Source: Streptomyces sp. NBC_01237
Lineage (GTDB): Bacteria; Actinomycetota; Actinomycetes; Streptomycetales; Streptomycetaceae
Assembly (NCBI RefSeq): GCF_035917275.1
Contig: NZ_CP108508.1
Coordinates: 3,410,001-3,474,000, forward strand
Length of the DNA: 64,000 nt
Direction: 5' to 3'
Numbering within the stretch: position 1 is the stretch's first letter; every line of letters begins with the position of its first letter. The position numbers were made by a program, and so were the translations under genes. The notes below the pieces were generated by a model. The model saw only the letters and a program-made list of their open reading frames with translations, was not told the origin of the DNA and searched no databases. Shown here piece after piece: positions 42,285-50,045 of this stretch.

Positions 42285-43547
42285 GTGCCCCGCCCCCAAC
42301 TCACCACCGCGCAGCGCCGCCTCGCCGGTACCGTCGCCGCCGGAGCCGTCCTGATCGCCGCGATCGGCTTCGCCGGCTCCTACACCGCCGTACGCCAGCT
42401 CGCCGAACAGAAGCGCTTCGGCGACTTCGCCATGGCCTTCCCGGTCGGCATCGACATCGGCATCGTCGTGCTGCTCGCCCTGGACCTCCTCCTCGCCTGG
42501 CTCCGCATGCCGTACCCGCTGCTGCGCCACACTGCGTGGCTCCTCACCGCGGCGACCATCGCGTTCAACGGCGCGGCCGCCTGGCCCGACCCGGTCGGCA
42601 CTGCCATGCACGCCGTGATCCCGGTCCTGTTCGTCGTCGTGGTCGAGGCCGCGCGCAACGCCGTCGGCCGGATCGCCGACATCACCGCAGACAAGCACAT
42701 GGACGGTGTCCGCCTCACCCGCTGGCTCCTCTCGCCCATCCCGACGTTCCGGCTGTGGCGGCGGATGAAGCTGTGGGAGCTCCGCAGTTACGACCAGGTG
42801 ATCCGCCTGGAGCAGCAGCGGCTCGCTTACCGGGCGCGGCTGCGGGCCGATCACGGGTGGCTGTGGCGGTGGAACGCTCCGGTCGAGGACAGGCTGCAGC
42901 TGCGCCTCGCCCGCTACGGCCGGCCCCTGCCCGCAACCGAAGCCGTTCCGGCGGCTGCGCCGGTGCAGCCACCCGAAGCCGAAGCCGACTTCGACGAGAC
43001 CGAAGCCGTAGCCGTAGCCCTGGCCCTGGCCCTGGCCGCGGCTGCGCTCGCCCTTCCGGCAGCACCGCCCCCGCCCAACGCCGTACCCACCGGGGCCCGG
43101 CTTCTTCCCGTCGTCTGCCGTCAGAGCGTCCGCCCGCAGCTCACCGAACCCGCCCCCGCGGCTGCACAACCGGCTGCGGCTGCACCCGCAGCCGTGGACC
43201 CGGAGCGCTGGACGGAGCAGGTACTCGCCTGGGCACCGCCACCCTCGCTGGTGCTGGACCTCGCCCCCATGCAGCCACCCTTGCCCGAGGTCACCGCGAC
43301 TGCGCAGCCGCAGCCGATCCGGCCCGCATCCGTACGCCCCTCGGACGAGGCACTGATCGAGCGGGCCGTGAAACTCGCCGCCACCGGCCGCCTGTCCGGG
43401 CGACGACTGCAGCGGGAGCTCGGCATCGGCCAGCGCCGCGCCCCCCGCATCCTCGCCGCAGCCGAAGCCCGCATCCGCGCAGCCGCAGCCGACACCGCGC
43501 AGCCGTTGGCGACCGCATCCGCAGCCGCATCCGGAGCCCACCCGTGA
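42285..43547 (+). CDS. DUF2637-type membrane protein
   Basis: A 420-residue protein. Four membrane segments (about 13-130) carry the DUF2637 pattern (FPVGIDIGIVVLLALDLLLAW, ATIAFNGAAAWPDPVGTAMHAVIPVLFVVVVEAARN). A long Ala/Pro/Glu-rich region follows, then a C-terminal HTH (AATGRLSGRRLQRELGIGQRRAPRI). This combination is typical of spread proteins of Streptomyces conjugative plasmids, where it aids intermycelial transfer. Its task in a phage is unknown. GTG start. Confidence 0.75.
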   Translation: MPRPQLTTAQRRLAGTVAAGAVLIAAIGFAGSYTAVRQLAEQKRFGDFAMAFPVGIDIGIVVLLALDLLLAWLRMPYPLLRHTAWLLTAATIAFNGAAAWPDPVGTAMHAVIPVLFVVVVEAARNAVGRIADITADKHMDGVRLTRWLLSPIPTFRLWRRMKLWELRSYDQVIRLEQQRLAYRARLRADHGWLWRWNAPVEDRLQLRLARYGRPLPATEAVPAAAPVQPPEAEADFDETEAVAVALALALAAAALALPAAPPPPNAVPTGARLLPVVCRQSVRPQLTEPAPAAAQPAAAAPAAVDPERWTEQVLAWAPPPSLVLDLAPMQPPLPEVTATAQPQPIRPASVRPSDEALIERAVKLAATGRLSGRRLQRELGIGQRRAPRILAAAEARIRAAAADTAQPLATASAAASGAHP

Positions 43548-43840
43548 CCACACGCAAGCCCATCGGTCCGACGCGGATCATCGCGGATCCGCCTCCACCG
43601 GCCAGCCCCAGAAGGGACCATGACGGGATGACACCCCGCCGTACGGACCGACCCGCCCGGCAGACGCTGCCCGGCATCGCCCGTATCCGTATCACCGCCG
43701 ACGAAGCCACCACGGCCGCCGTCGTCGAGGCGCTCCGCCGCGAGTTCACGATCACCGAGCCGAGTGGCCGGTACGGCGGAGGCGTCTACCTCGACGCAGA
43801 CATCGGCAACTTCGCACCCGACGACGAGGAGAAATCATGA
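43544..43840 (+). CDS. small hypothetical phage protein
   Basis: A 98-residue protein whose second half (TLPGIARIRITADEATTAAVVEALRREF) is a small alpha/beta domain. The GTG at 43544 overlaps the previous stop; an ATG at 43628 would keep only the domain. Overlaps the next gene as ATGA. Confidence 0.62.
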   Translation: MTTRKPIGPTRIIADPPPPASPRRDHDGMTPRRTDRPARQTLPGIARIRITADEATTAAVVEALRREFTITEPSGRYGGGVYLDADIGNFAPDDEEKS

Positions 43841-44322
43841 CCAGGACACCGACCACCCTGCCCCACGACCCCTACGCCCAAGCCGTCATGGCCGCCCTGG
43901 AAGCCGAAGGCCTTCTCGACGCCGCAGAGTCCTGGACCGCGTACGACTGCGACAACGGCGAGGTCATGATGATGGAGGTCGTGATCACCCTCGACGAGGA
44001 CCGCGCCCGCGCAGCCGGGTGGACCCACGGCCTTGTCCTGTCCTGGAACCACGCCGAGGGCGGCTGGGAATGGGGGCCGCAGGGGTCTGGCGGCTCCCGC
44101 GACTACGTCCTCGACCTCATCAAGGGCACCCTGACCCCCGGCCCTGACGACATCGTCCGCGCCGTGCAGCTCCTCCTGGACGACGCGCCGGTGGCCGACC
44201 GGCTGCCCATCGCCGGGACGGCGCGGCCGCCCGCGCAGACCATCACCCCGGTCCTCCAGGCCGTCCTGGACAAGGACGGCGTGGACGAGGAGCTGGCCCG
44301 GGCCCTGTCCGCCTACGCCTGA
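43837..44322 (+). CDS. DUF6292-like phage protein
   Basis: A 161-residue acidic alpha/beta protein with the actinobacterial pattern WTHGLVLSWNHAEGGWEW. Last gene of this operon; a terminator hairpin follows 38 bases later. Function unknown. Confidence 0.65.
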   Translation: MTRTPTTLPHDPYAQAVMAALEAEGLLDAAESWTAYDCDNGEVMMMEVVITLDEDRARAAGWTHGLVLSWNHAEGGWEWGPQGSGGSRDYVLDLIKGTLTPGPDDIVRAVQLLLDDAPVADRLPIAGTARPPAQTITPVLQAVLDKDGVDEELARALSAYA

Positions 44323-44360
44323 CAGACTGGCCCGGCACACCGGGCAGCGCCCGGCCAGAT

Positions 44361-44388
44361 GCCCCCGCCGGCCCGTACCGGCGGGGGC
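44361..44388. terminator. bidirectional terminator
   Basis: An 11-bp perfect stem (44361-44371 with 44378-44388) with 6-base loop between convergent genes. Confidence 0.8.
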
Positions 44389-44404
44389 GTCGCCACGCCG
44401 GTGT

Positions 44405-44941
44405 TCAGATGCTGTTGAGGATCTGAGTACGCCGGTCCTGGTACTCCACGTCCGTGATCGCCCCAGCCGCGCGCAGCTGGTCCAGCGTCGCGAGCCGACT
44501 CCCGACATCCTGCTGCGCCCCTGCCGCTGGCACCGGGGCTGCCGCGGGCGCGGCCCCGGCGGCGATGTGGGACCGCAGCCGGTCGGCGAGGGCCTTCCCG
44601 TCAGCCTTCGGGATCTGCTTGATCTCGGCCTTGTTGCCCGAGGTGAATACGCTCAGCGAGCCGGACAGCATCCCGCCCGACCACTGCACCGAGCTGATCT
44701 TGCTGTACGGGAAGTCCTCCACCTGCTGACTCATCACCCCGTGCTTCAGGAAGATCAGCCGCATGCTGGTCATCGCCAGCAACCCGTTGCCCTTCCCGTA
44801 GATGCCCGTGGCGAGCATCTCCACCGTCTCGCCCTCCCACAGGACCTCGGGCAGCCGCTGAATCTCCCGCTTCGAACCGAACGTCGAACTCAGCTTCTCC
44901 GCCGCCGCGTCGATGTCCGGACGTACGTTGAATGACGCCAT
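44405..44941 (-). CDS. PH-like and SHOCT-domain protein (prophage cargo)
   Basis: A 178-residue protein. Residues about 35-120 form a bacterial PH-like (YokE type) domain (EMLATGIYGKGNGLLAMTSMRLIFLKHG). After an Ala/Pro linker the last 35 residues are a SHOCT motif (LATLDQLRAAGAITDVEYQDRR). It alone runs against the phage genes here, has its own GAGGGG site and is closed by a terminator, the profile of a gene expressed in the lysogen. Confidence 0.8.
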   Translation of the reverse strand: MASFNVRPDIDAAAEKLSSTFGSKREIQRLPEVLWEGETVEMLATGIYGKGNGLLAMTSMRLIFLKHGVMSQQVEDFPYSKISSVQWSGGMLSGSLSVFTSGNKAEIKQIPKADGKALADRLRSHIAAGAAPAAAPVPAAGAQQDVGSRLATLDQLRAAGAITDVEYQDRRTQILNSI

Positions 44942-44980
44942 TTCCTCATCCCCTCCCAGTTGTGAGCGGATCGTACCGAC

Positions 44981-45074
44981 AGCGCAACACTCGTCCCGCC
45001 TGCTCCCGGAATCCCACCCCCAATCCCGGGCCACAACAACGCCGCTGGACAAGATCGGGAAGTAGCGCAACACT
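44981..45074. repeat. 11-base direct repeats in the divergent control region
   Basis: AGCGCAACACT occurs at 44981-44991 and 45064-45074, upstream of both the PH/SHOCT gene and the rightward operon. They may be operator copies. Confidence 0.6.
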
Positions 45075-45100
45075 GCTGTCACCACCACACGTGTGCCACC

Positions 45101-45127
45101 AGCCCCTGACCATCACCGGCAGGGGCT
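45101..45127 (+). terminator. terminator-like hairpin before the pre-packaging operon
   Basis: An 8-bp stem (45101-45108 with 45120-45127) and 11-base loop followed by TTTC, 29 bases before the next start. Confidence 0.55.
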
Positions 45128-45155
45128 TTCGTACGCCCGGACGAAGGGACGTGCC

Positions 45156-45431
45156 GTGGACATCGAACACCTCACCGCCGCCCAGGCCGCCGAGCACGCC
45201 AACCGCGCCCGGCAGGCCCTCAGCGCCGGAGCAGCCCACATCACCCCCACCACGATCCGCTCCTGGGTCCACCGCGGGCACCTCACCGCCACTGGCCTCG
45301 CCGCCGACAACCGATCACGCACCTACCGCCTCGCCGACGTCGCCGCCGCCGAACTGGTCACCCGGAAGCGCGCCCTACGCCACGTCGCAGCACCGGCCCC
45401 CACCACTACCGACGGGGAGAACATCGCGTGA
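45156..45431 (+). CDS. MerR/excisionase-type HTH protein
   Basis: A 91-residue protein with a winged helix (ITPTTIRSWVHRGHLTATGLAADNRSRTYRLADVAAAELV). GTG start with AAGGGA upstream. First gene of the operon leading to packaging; overlaps the next as GTGA. Confidence 0.72.
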   Translation: MDIEHLTAAQAAEHANRARQALSAGAAHITPTTIRSWVHRGHLTATGLAADNRSRTYRLADVAAAELVTRKRALRHVAAPAPTTTDGENIA

Positions 45432-45976
45432 CCGTGATCGTTGGGCTCGTCCACAAGGGCCGCGTCCACCTCGGCGCTGACTCCGCCGGCATCTCCGGCC
45501 TACAGCTCACTGTCCGCCGCGACCCCAAAGTGTTCCGCAACGGTCCGTACGTCCTCGGCTTCACCACCAGCTTCCGCATGGGCCAGCTGCTCCGCTTCGC
45601 CTTCGAGCCGCCACACCCCACCGGCGACCTCGACCGGTTCATGGTCACCACCTGGACTGACGCCCTGCGCACCTGCCTCAAGGACGGCGGCTGGGCCCGC
45701 AGAGACAGCGAGCAGGAACAGGCCGGTGACTTCCTCGTCGGCGTCGCCGGTCGCCTGTTCACCATCCACAGCGACTACCAGGTAGGCGAACCAGCCGACG
45801 ACTACGCCGCCGTCGGCTGCGGAGACGAACTCGCGCTCGGCGCCCTCCACGCCACCGCCAGCCTCGACCTGTCGCCACGCCACCGCCTCACCGCCGCCCT
45901 CGCAGCAGCCGACCACCACAGCGCCGGAGTTGCCGGGCCCTACATCTACGCCAGCACCAGGAAGGACCGCCAGTGA
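45428..45976 (+). CDS. Ntn-hydrolase, proteasome/HslV-like protein
   Basis: A 182-residue protein with the beginning of a proteasome-like fold: MTVIVGLVHKGRVHLGADSAG, where the two beta strands and GADS resemble HslV and proteasome beta subunits. DPKVFRNGPYVLGFTTSFRMGQLL and YAAVGCGDELALGALHA follow. There is no mature Thr1 after a processing site, only Thr2 next to the initiator, so activity would need Met removal. No ATPase partner is nearby. Recognised by pattern; the phage role is unknown. Confidence 0.75.
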   Translation: MTVIVGLVHKGRVHLGADSAGISGLQLTVRRDPKVFRNGPYVLGFTTSFRMGQLLRFAFEPPHPTGDLDRFMVTTWTDALRTCLKDGGWARRDSEQEQAGDFLVGVAGRLFTIHSDYQVGEPADDYAAVGCGDELALGALHATASLDLSPRHRLTAALAAADHHSAGVAGPYIYASTRKDRQ

Positions 45977-46188
45977 CCACCACCGCTCAGAAGGTCATCG
46001 CATACCGCAGGGAGCTCCTGGAAGGAGGTCTCGCCCCCGAGCTGGTGGACGACCTGGTCAAGGACGCCGCCAGCACCCTCGTCATGAGCGGCGGCCTGGT
46101 CGTCATGCGCACCGGGACCGCCCAGCAGCCGCGCAACGAAAGCCTCACCGACCAGCACGCCAACCCCCGCCTCGCAGGCACCGACTGA
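45973..46188 (+). CDS. small hypothetical phage protein
   Basis: A 71-residue helical protein (VIAYRRELLEGGLAPELVDDLVKDA). GTG start overlapping the Ntn-hydrolase stop. Function unknown. Confidence 0.62.
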   Translation: MTTTAQKVIAYRRELLEGGLAPELVDDLVKDAASTLVMSGGLVVMRTGTAQQPRNESLTDQHANPRLAGTD

Positions 46189-46189
46189 C

Positions 46190-46474
46190 GTGGCCGGCCG
46201 CGAGGACCTCACCGCCTACGACTACCGCAAGGCCCGCGCCGCCTTCCTCACCACCTCCGACATCTGCCACATCTGCGGCCACCCCGCCGCCGACGTCGTC
46301 GACCACGTCACCCCCGTCGCCGCCGGAGCCGACCCCCGCGACCAGGACAACTGGGCACCCGCACACGGCGTCAACCGGTGCCCCACCTGCGGACGCAACT
46401 GCAACGGCGAGAAGGGCAGCACCACCATCGCGCCCCGCCTGCTCACCTCACGCGACTGGTACGCCGGACCCTGA
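46190..46474 (+). CDS. HNH endonuclease
   Basis: A 94-residue HNH nuclease with zinc cysteines in CHICG and CPTCGRNC and the HNH core in VDHVTPVAAGADPRDQDNWAPAHGVNRC. Small HNH proteins beside terminase genes help cut DNA at packaging in many cos phages. GTG start one base after the previous stop. Confidence 0.85.
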   Translation: MAGREDLTAYDYRKARAAFLTTSDICHICGHPAADVVDHVTPVAAGADPRDQDNWAPAHGVNRCPTCGRNCNGEKGSTTIAPRLLTSRDWYAGP

Positions 46475-46493
46475 CCCGCGAGAGGATGACCCC

Positions 46494-46652
46494 ATGGACG
46501 ATGCCGAGCGCCAACGCCGCAACGACGCCATCTACGCCCGCAGTCAGAGCAGGAGCCACACGCGCTGGCTGGAGAAGAAGGTCATCGAGATGTCCAGGCA
46601 ACGGCTCAGGGAGACGGTCACCCGGCTCCAGGCAGAGCAGGAGGCCAGCTGA
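46494..46652 (+). CDS. very small helical phage protein
   Basis: A 52-residue charged protein, likely one long helix (RWLEKKVIEMSRQRLRETV). GAGAGG lies before the ATG; it shares a base with the next start. Confidence 0.58.
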   Translation: MDDAERQRRNDAIYARSQSRSHTRWLEKKVIEMSRQRLRETVTRLQAEQEAS

Positions 46653-47131
46653 TGGACGACCTCCTGCAGTTCCTCCGCGCTCGGCTTGACGAAGACGAGC
46701 AGGCGGCCCGCGCGGCCACATGGGACGAGTGGGACAGCGCCCACTGGACCGCGCACCACCGCGCCCAGTACGACGGCCGCTGGGTCATCGTGGACCACGC
46801 CGAAGAGGGCGTCACCGAACTGACACCGCACGCAGCCGACGACGCAGGGGTGGCCCAGCACATCGCCCGCCACGATCCGGCCCGCGTCCTGCGCGAGGTC
46901 GAGGCCAAGCGGCGGCGCCTCACCCGCCACGTACCGGAGCGGCGCCGCCTGACCCTGCTGGACGTGAACGGTAGCGCCACGTCGTTCGGCTTCTACGTGT
47001 GCACATCCTGCACGCCGAACCGCACGATCGAGCACGGTCAAGAGGTCGTTGAGTGGCCGTGCCCCGACGTGCTTGACGACGCCCTGCCGTACGCCGACCA
47101 CCCCGACTACCGCCCGGACTGGCGGCCCTGA
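46652..47131 (+). CDS. DUF6221-family protein
   Basis: A 159-residue protein with the family pattern MDDLLQFLRARLDEDEQAA at the start, a central VLREVEAKRRRL helix and a C-terminal CTSC pair. Frequent in Streptomyces and their phages; function unknown. Confidence 0.75.
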   Translation: MDDLLQFLRARLDEDEQAARAATWDEWDSAHWTAHHRAQYDGRWVIVDHAEEGVTELTPHAADDAGVAQHIARHDPARVLREVEAKRRRLTRHVPERRRLTLLDVNGSATSFGFYVCTSCTPNRTIEHGQEVVEWPCPDVLDDALPYADHPDYRPDWRP

Positions 47132-47160
47132 CCCCCACCCCCCTACGAGGAGGCACCCCC

Positions 47161-47565
47161 ATGGAGCGCCACGCCAGCATCGCCATGTCCGGGACCCAGG
47201 GCACCATCCGTCTGGACGGGCAGGACATCAGCAGCTGCGTGCAGCGCCTCACCCTCACCGGGGACGTGCGCACCGGCACGCACCTCGAGCTGGGCCTGGT
47301 CCTTGAGGAGGTCCAGCACGACGGGCAGACGCAGGTGTACCTGCCAGCGCGTACCGCCGAGCTGCTCACCGCGCTGGGCTGGACACCGCCCGCCGACTCC
47401 GACCCGACGGCCGCCGACCTGCACCCCTTGCCCAAACTGCAGCACGACGACGGGCACACGGTCATCGACCAGGCGACCATCGTGAGCGAGCCGGTCCAGG
47501 TGCTGCCGGAGCAGGCCTACGCGGACCTGGTGCGCTGGGCCTCGCGCTACTTCCCGCCGCAGTGA
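47161..47565 (+). CDS. hypothetical phage protein
   Basis: A 134-residue acidic, beta-rich protein beginning with a short strand pair (TIRLDGQDISSCVQRLTLTGDV). GAGGAGG precedes the ATG. No family recognised. Last gene before the packaging genes. Confidence 0.65.
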   Translation: MERHASIAMSGTQGTIRLDGQDISSCVQRLTLTGDVRTGTHLELGLVLEEVQHDGQTQVYLPARTAELLTALGWTPPADSDPTAADLHPLPKLQHDDGHTVIDQATIVSEPVQVLPEQAYADLVRWASRYFPPQ

Positions 47566-47592
47566 TCCGAGCAGGCTGAACCCAACCTGATC

Positions 47593-47660
47593 AGCTGGGC
47601 TTCGGCTCGGAGCGGCCGGGATTTTTAGGAATCGGGTCCTCCCCAGCCCCGCGCCCAGCT
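47593..47660 (+). terminator. terminator-like inverted repeat with T-rich tail upstream of the terminase
   Basis: AGCTGGGC (47593-47600) pairs with GCCCAGCT (47653-47660), followed by TTTATTTTTC, an unusual AT-rich tract here. The 52-base loop is long. The same gap is where a cos site is expected. Confidence 0.45.
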
Positions 47661-47693
47661 TTTATTTTTCTCTCCCCGGGCTGACCAGGGCAT

Positions 47694-48308
47694 ATGCGGT
47701 TCCTGCGACGCGGCCGCGAACGGGGGCGCACCGTGGCAACCCGGTCATTCCAACCTGGCGCGGCCGGAGAGCACACGGCCCGTACGGTCGCCGCCGAGCG
47801 CGAGGCCCGCGGCTGGGAGCAGCGCGAGCTCGCCGAGCGGCTCACCCAGGCGGGCCGGCCGATGTCCCAGCCGATCGTGAGCCGGATCGAGTCCGGCACC
47901 CGCCGCATCGACGTGGACGACCTCGTCGCCCTGGCCGCTGTGCTCAGCATGAGCCCCGCCGCGCTGCTGCCGGCAGCGGACGCCGACGAGACCGCCGCGC
48001 CCCGGCGACGGCGACGCAACGAACCCGGCCCGGTGGAGGTCGCCCTGTCCGACGACATCGACAACCTGGGCGACTTGATCGGGATGGAGCCGACGCACGC
48101 CGCCGTCGCCCACCGCCTGGCCCGCCAGATGGACGGCCACCACCCCGTCCCCTGCGACGAGTGCGGCGCGTCGGTGTACGTACCGAACGACGCGAAGATC
48201 CTCCCCAACCTGGCGCGGGAGCTCCGGGCCACGGTGGCGGCGCTGGTGGAGGGGCGTGCCGTGGATGACGACGACGATGACGACCTCGGCGACCTCGGAG
48301 GAATCTGA
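47694..48308 (+). CDS. putative small terminase subunit with XRE-type HTH
   Basis: A 204-residue protein. An Arg-rich start precedes an XRE-type HTH (about 30-85: AEREARGWEQRELAERLTQAGRPMSQPIVSRIESG). A second part has CDECG and a C-terminal acidic run of aspartates. Its place just before the large terminase and the DNA-binding domain suggest it recognises the packaging site. A GTG at 47733 with GGGGG upstream is an alternative start. A plain regulator is the other possibility. Confidence 0.62.
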   Translation: MRFLRRGRERGRTVATRSFQPGAAGEHTARTVAAEREARGWEQRELAERLTQAGRPMSQPIVSRIESGTRRIDVDDLVALAAVLSMSPAALLPAADADETAAPRRRRRNEPGPVEVALSDDIDNLGDLIGMEPTHAAVAHRLARQMDGHHPVPCDECGASVYVPNDAKILPNLARELRATVAALVEGRAVDDDDDDDLGDLGGI

Positions 48309-49839
48309 GACGTGGGCGCCGCCGCCGGAGTTCGCCCAGCAGTGCCTTGACCTGTACGGGCTGACCTGTCCGCCCCGTTGGGGCACGCCGCGGCGTCCGG
48401 AGCGCGACTCGCTCGGCCCGGCCGCGTGGCGCGTGATGGAGAAGCTCGGGTTCCCGCCGATGCCGTGGCAGCGCTACGTCCTGGACGTCGCGCTGGAGAT
48501 CGACCCGGCCACCGGGGTGTTCGCCCACCGGGAGGTCGGGCTGTCGGTCCCGAGGCAGCAGGGCAAGACGCAGCAGATCCTCGGGCTGATGGTCCACCGC
48601 ATGGCGGCCGGTCAGCGGCAGAACATCGTCTACGCCGCACAGAACCGGATCATGGCGCGGACCCGGTGGGAGGACGAGTTCCTCGCCACGATCGAGGCGT
48701 CCCCCCTCGGCAAGCGGATCAGCTCCCGTAAGGCCAACGGCAGCGAAGCGATCATCTGGAAGCGGACCCGGTCACGGCTCGGGATCACGGCGAACACCGA
48801 GAAGGCGGGCCACGGCCCGGCCCTGGACCTGGGCGTGATCGACGAGGCGTTCGCCGCCGAGGACGACCGCCTCGAGCAGGCTTTCAGCCCGGCGATGCTG
48901 ACTCGTCTCAAGGCGCAGTTGTGGTGGGCGTCAGCCGGCGGGACGGAGCGGTCGGTGTGGCTGAACGGGAAGAGGAAGACCGGCCGCGCTCTGATCGAGG
49001 CGTTGTGGTCCGAGGGGCTGCAGCCGCGTACCGCGTACTTCGAGTGGTTCGCTCCAGAGGAGATGGACCGGGCGGATCCGGCGACGTGGCGGGCCTGCCT
49101 GCCCGCGCTCGGCTACACGGTGAGCGAGGACATCATCGCCGCCGAGCTCGAGAAGATGGCGGCCGATCCCGGCGCCTTCGACCGGGCGTACCTGAACCGC
49201 ACCCGCAAGGCGGCGCCGCCCGTCGACCCGAACGTGCCCAAGAAGATGTGGGCCGGGCTGACGGACACCGCGTCGCAGGCGAGCGCGGACATGGCGTTCA
49301 GCATCGACGTGTCGCAGGACCGGGCGTACGCGTCCATCGGCATGGCGTCGGTACGCGCCGACGGCCTGGTGCACCTGGAGGTCCTGGACCGCCGGGCCGG
49401 AACCGCCTGGGTGGTCCCCGCGATCACGCGCCTGGCCGGGCTGTGGAACCCGCTCGTCGTCGCGGTGGCCGGGTCCGGGTCCCCGGCCGCGTCGCTGATC
49501 GACGACCTGCAGACCGCAGGCATCAAGGTGCCCAAGGACAAGGACAAGCCGCACCGCGGACACCTCGTCGTCCTGCGCGCCGGAGACACCTCGGAGGCAT
49601 GCGGGCAGATCGCCGACGCAATGAACCAGAACACGGCCCGGCACCTGGATCAGACGCCGCTGACCGCGTCGGTCAACGGCGCCCGCTCCCGACGGGTCGG
49701 AGACGCCTGGACCATCGACCGCACCAACAGCCTCACCGACGCCGCCCCGTTCGCTGCGGTGACCTGGGCCCGGTGGGCGCTGCTCGCCAAGGGGCCGGCA
49801 GTCCTGGACGACTACGACGTCCTCGATTCGATCTACTGA
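48265..49839 (+). CDS. terminase large subunit
   Basis: A 524-residue packaging motor. The ATPase has Walker A VPRQQGKT (about residue 97) and Walker B LGVIDEAF (about 190); the nuclease domain begins around MAFSIDVSQDRAYASIG with the first catalytic aspartate. This is a phage terminase of the large siphovirus type. It overlaps the preceding gene by 44 bases; the ATG at 48265 is chosen for its spacing to GGAGGGG. Confidence 0.92.
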   Translation: MTTTMTTSATSEESETWAPPPEFAQQCLDLYGLTCPPRWGTPRRPERDSLGPAAWRVMEKLGFPPMPWQRYVLDVALEIDPATGVFAHREVGLSVPRQQGKTQQILGLMVHRMAAGQRQNIVYAAQNRIMARTRWEDEFLATIEASPLGKRISSRKANGSEAIIWKRTRSRLGITANTEKAGHGPALDLGVIDEAFAAEDDRLEQAFSPAMLTRLKAQLWWASAGGTERSVWLNGKRKTGRALIEALWSEGLQPRTAYFEWFAPEEMDRADPATWRACLPALGYTVSEDIIAAELEKMAADPGAFDRAYLNRTRKAAPPVDPNVPKKMWAGLTDTASQASADMAFSIDVSQDRAYASIGMASVRADGLVHLEVLDRRAGTAWVVPAITRLAGLWNPLVVAVAGSGSPAASLIDDLQTAGIKVPKDKDKPHRGHLVVLRAGDTSEACGQIADAMNQNTARHLDQTPLTASVNGARSRRVGDAWTIDRTNSLTDAAPFAAVTWARWALLAKGPAVLDDYDVLDSIY

Positions 49840-49853
49840 GAAGGGGGGCTGTG

Positions 49854-50045
49854 GTGCGCGAGCAGATGACGACCTGGCTCGACATGCTGGGCCTGGTGCT
49901 CATCGCCGCCGGCGCGGCCGCGGGCCTGCACCCGCTGATCGGCTGGGCCTCGCTCGCCGCCGGCGGTGCGGTCGTCCTGGCCGGTTCGGCGTACGCCGCC
50001 CGCCAGACCGCCGCCGCCCGCAAGAGCGGCGGTGGTGAGGCGTGA
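49854..50045 (+). CDS. small membrane protein between terminase and portal
   Basis: A 63-residue protein with two hydrophobic stretches (about 10-25 and 30-46) and a basic tail. A GTG at 49854 follows AAGGGGGG. Overlaps the portal start as GTGA. Function unknown. Confidence 0.6.
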   Translation: MREQMTTWLDMLGLVLIAAGAAAGLHPLIGWASLAAGGAVVLAGSAYAARQTAAARKSGGGEA

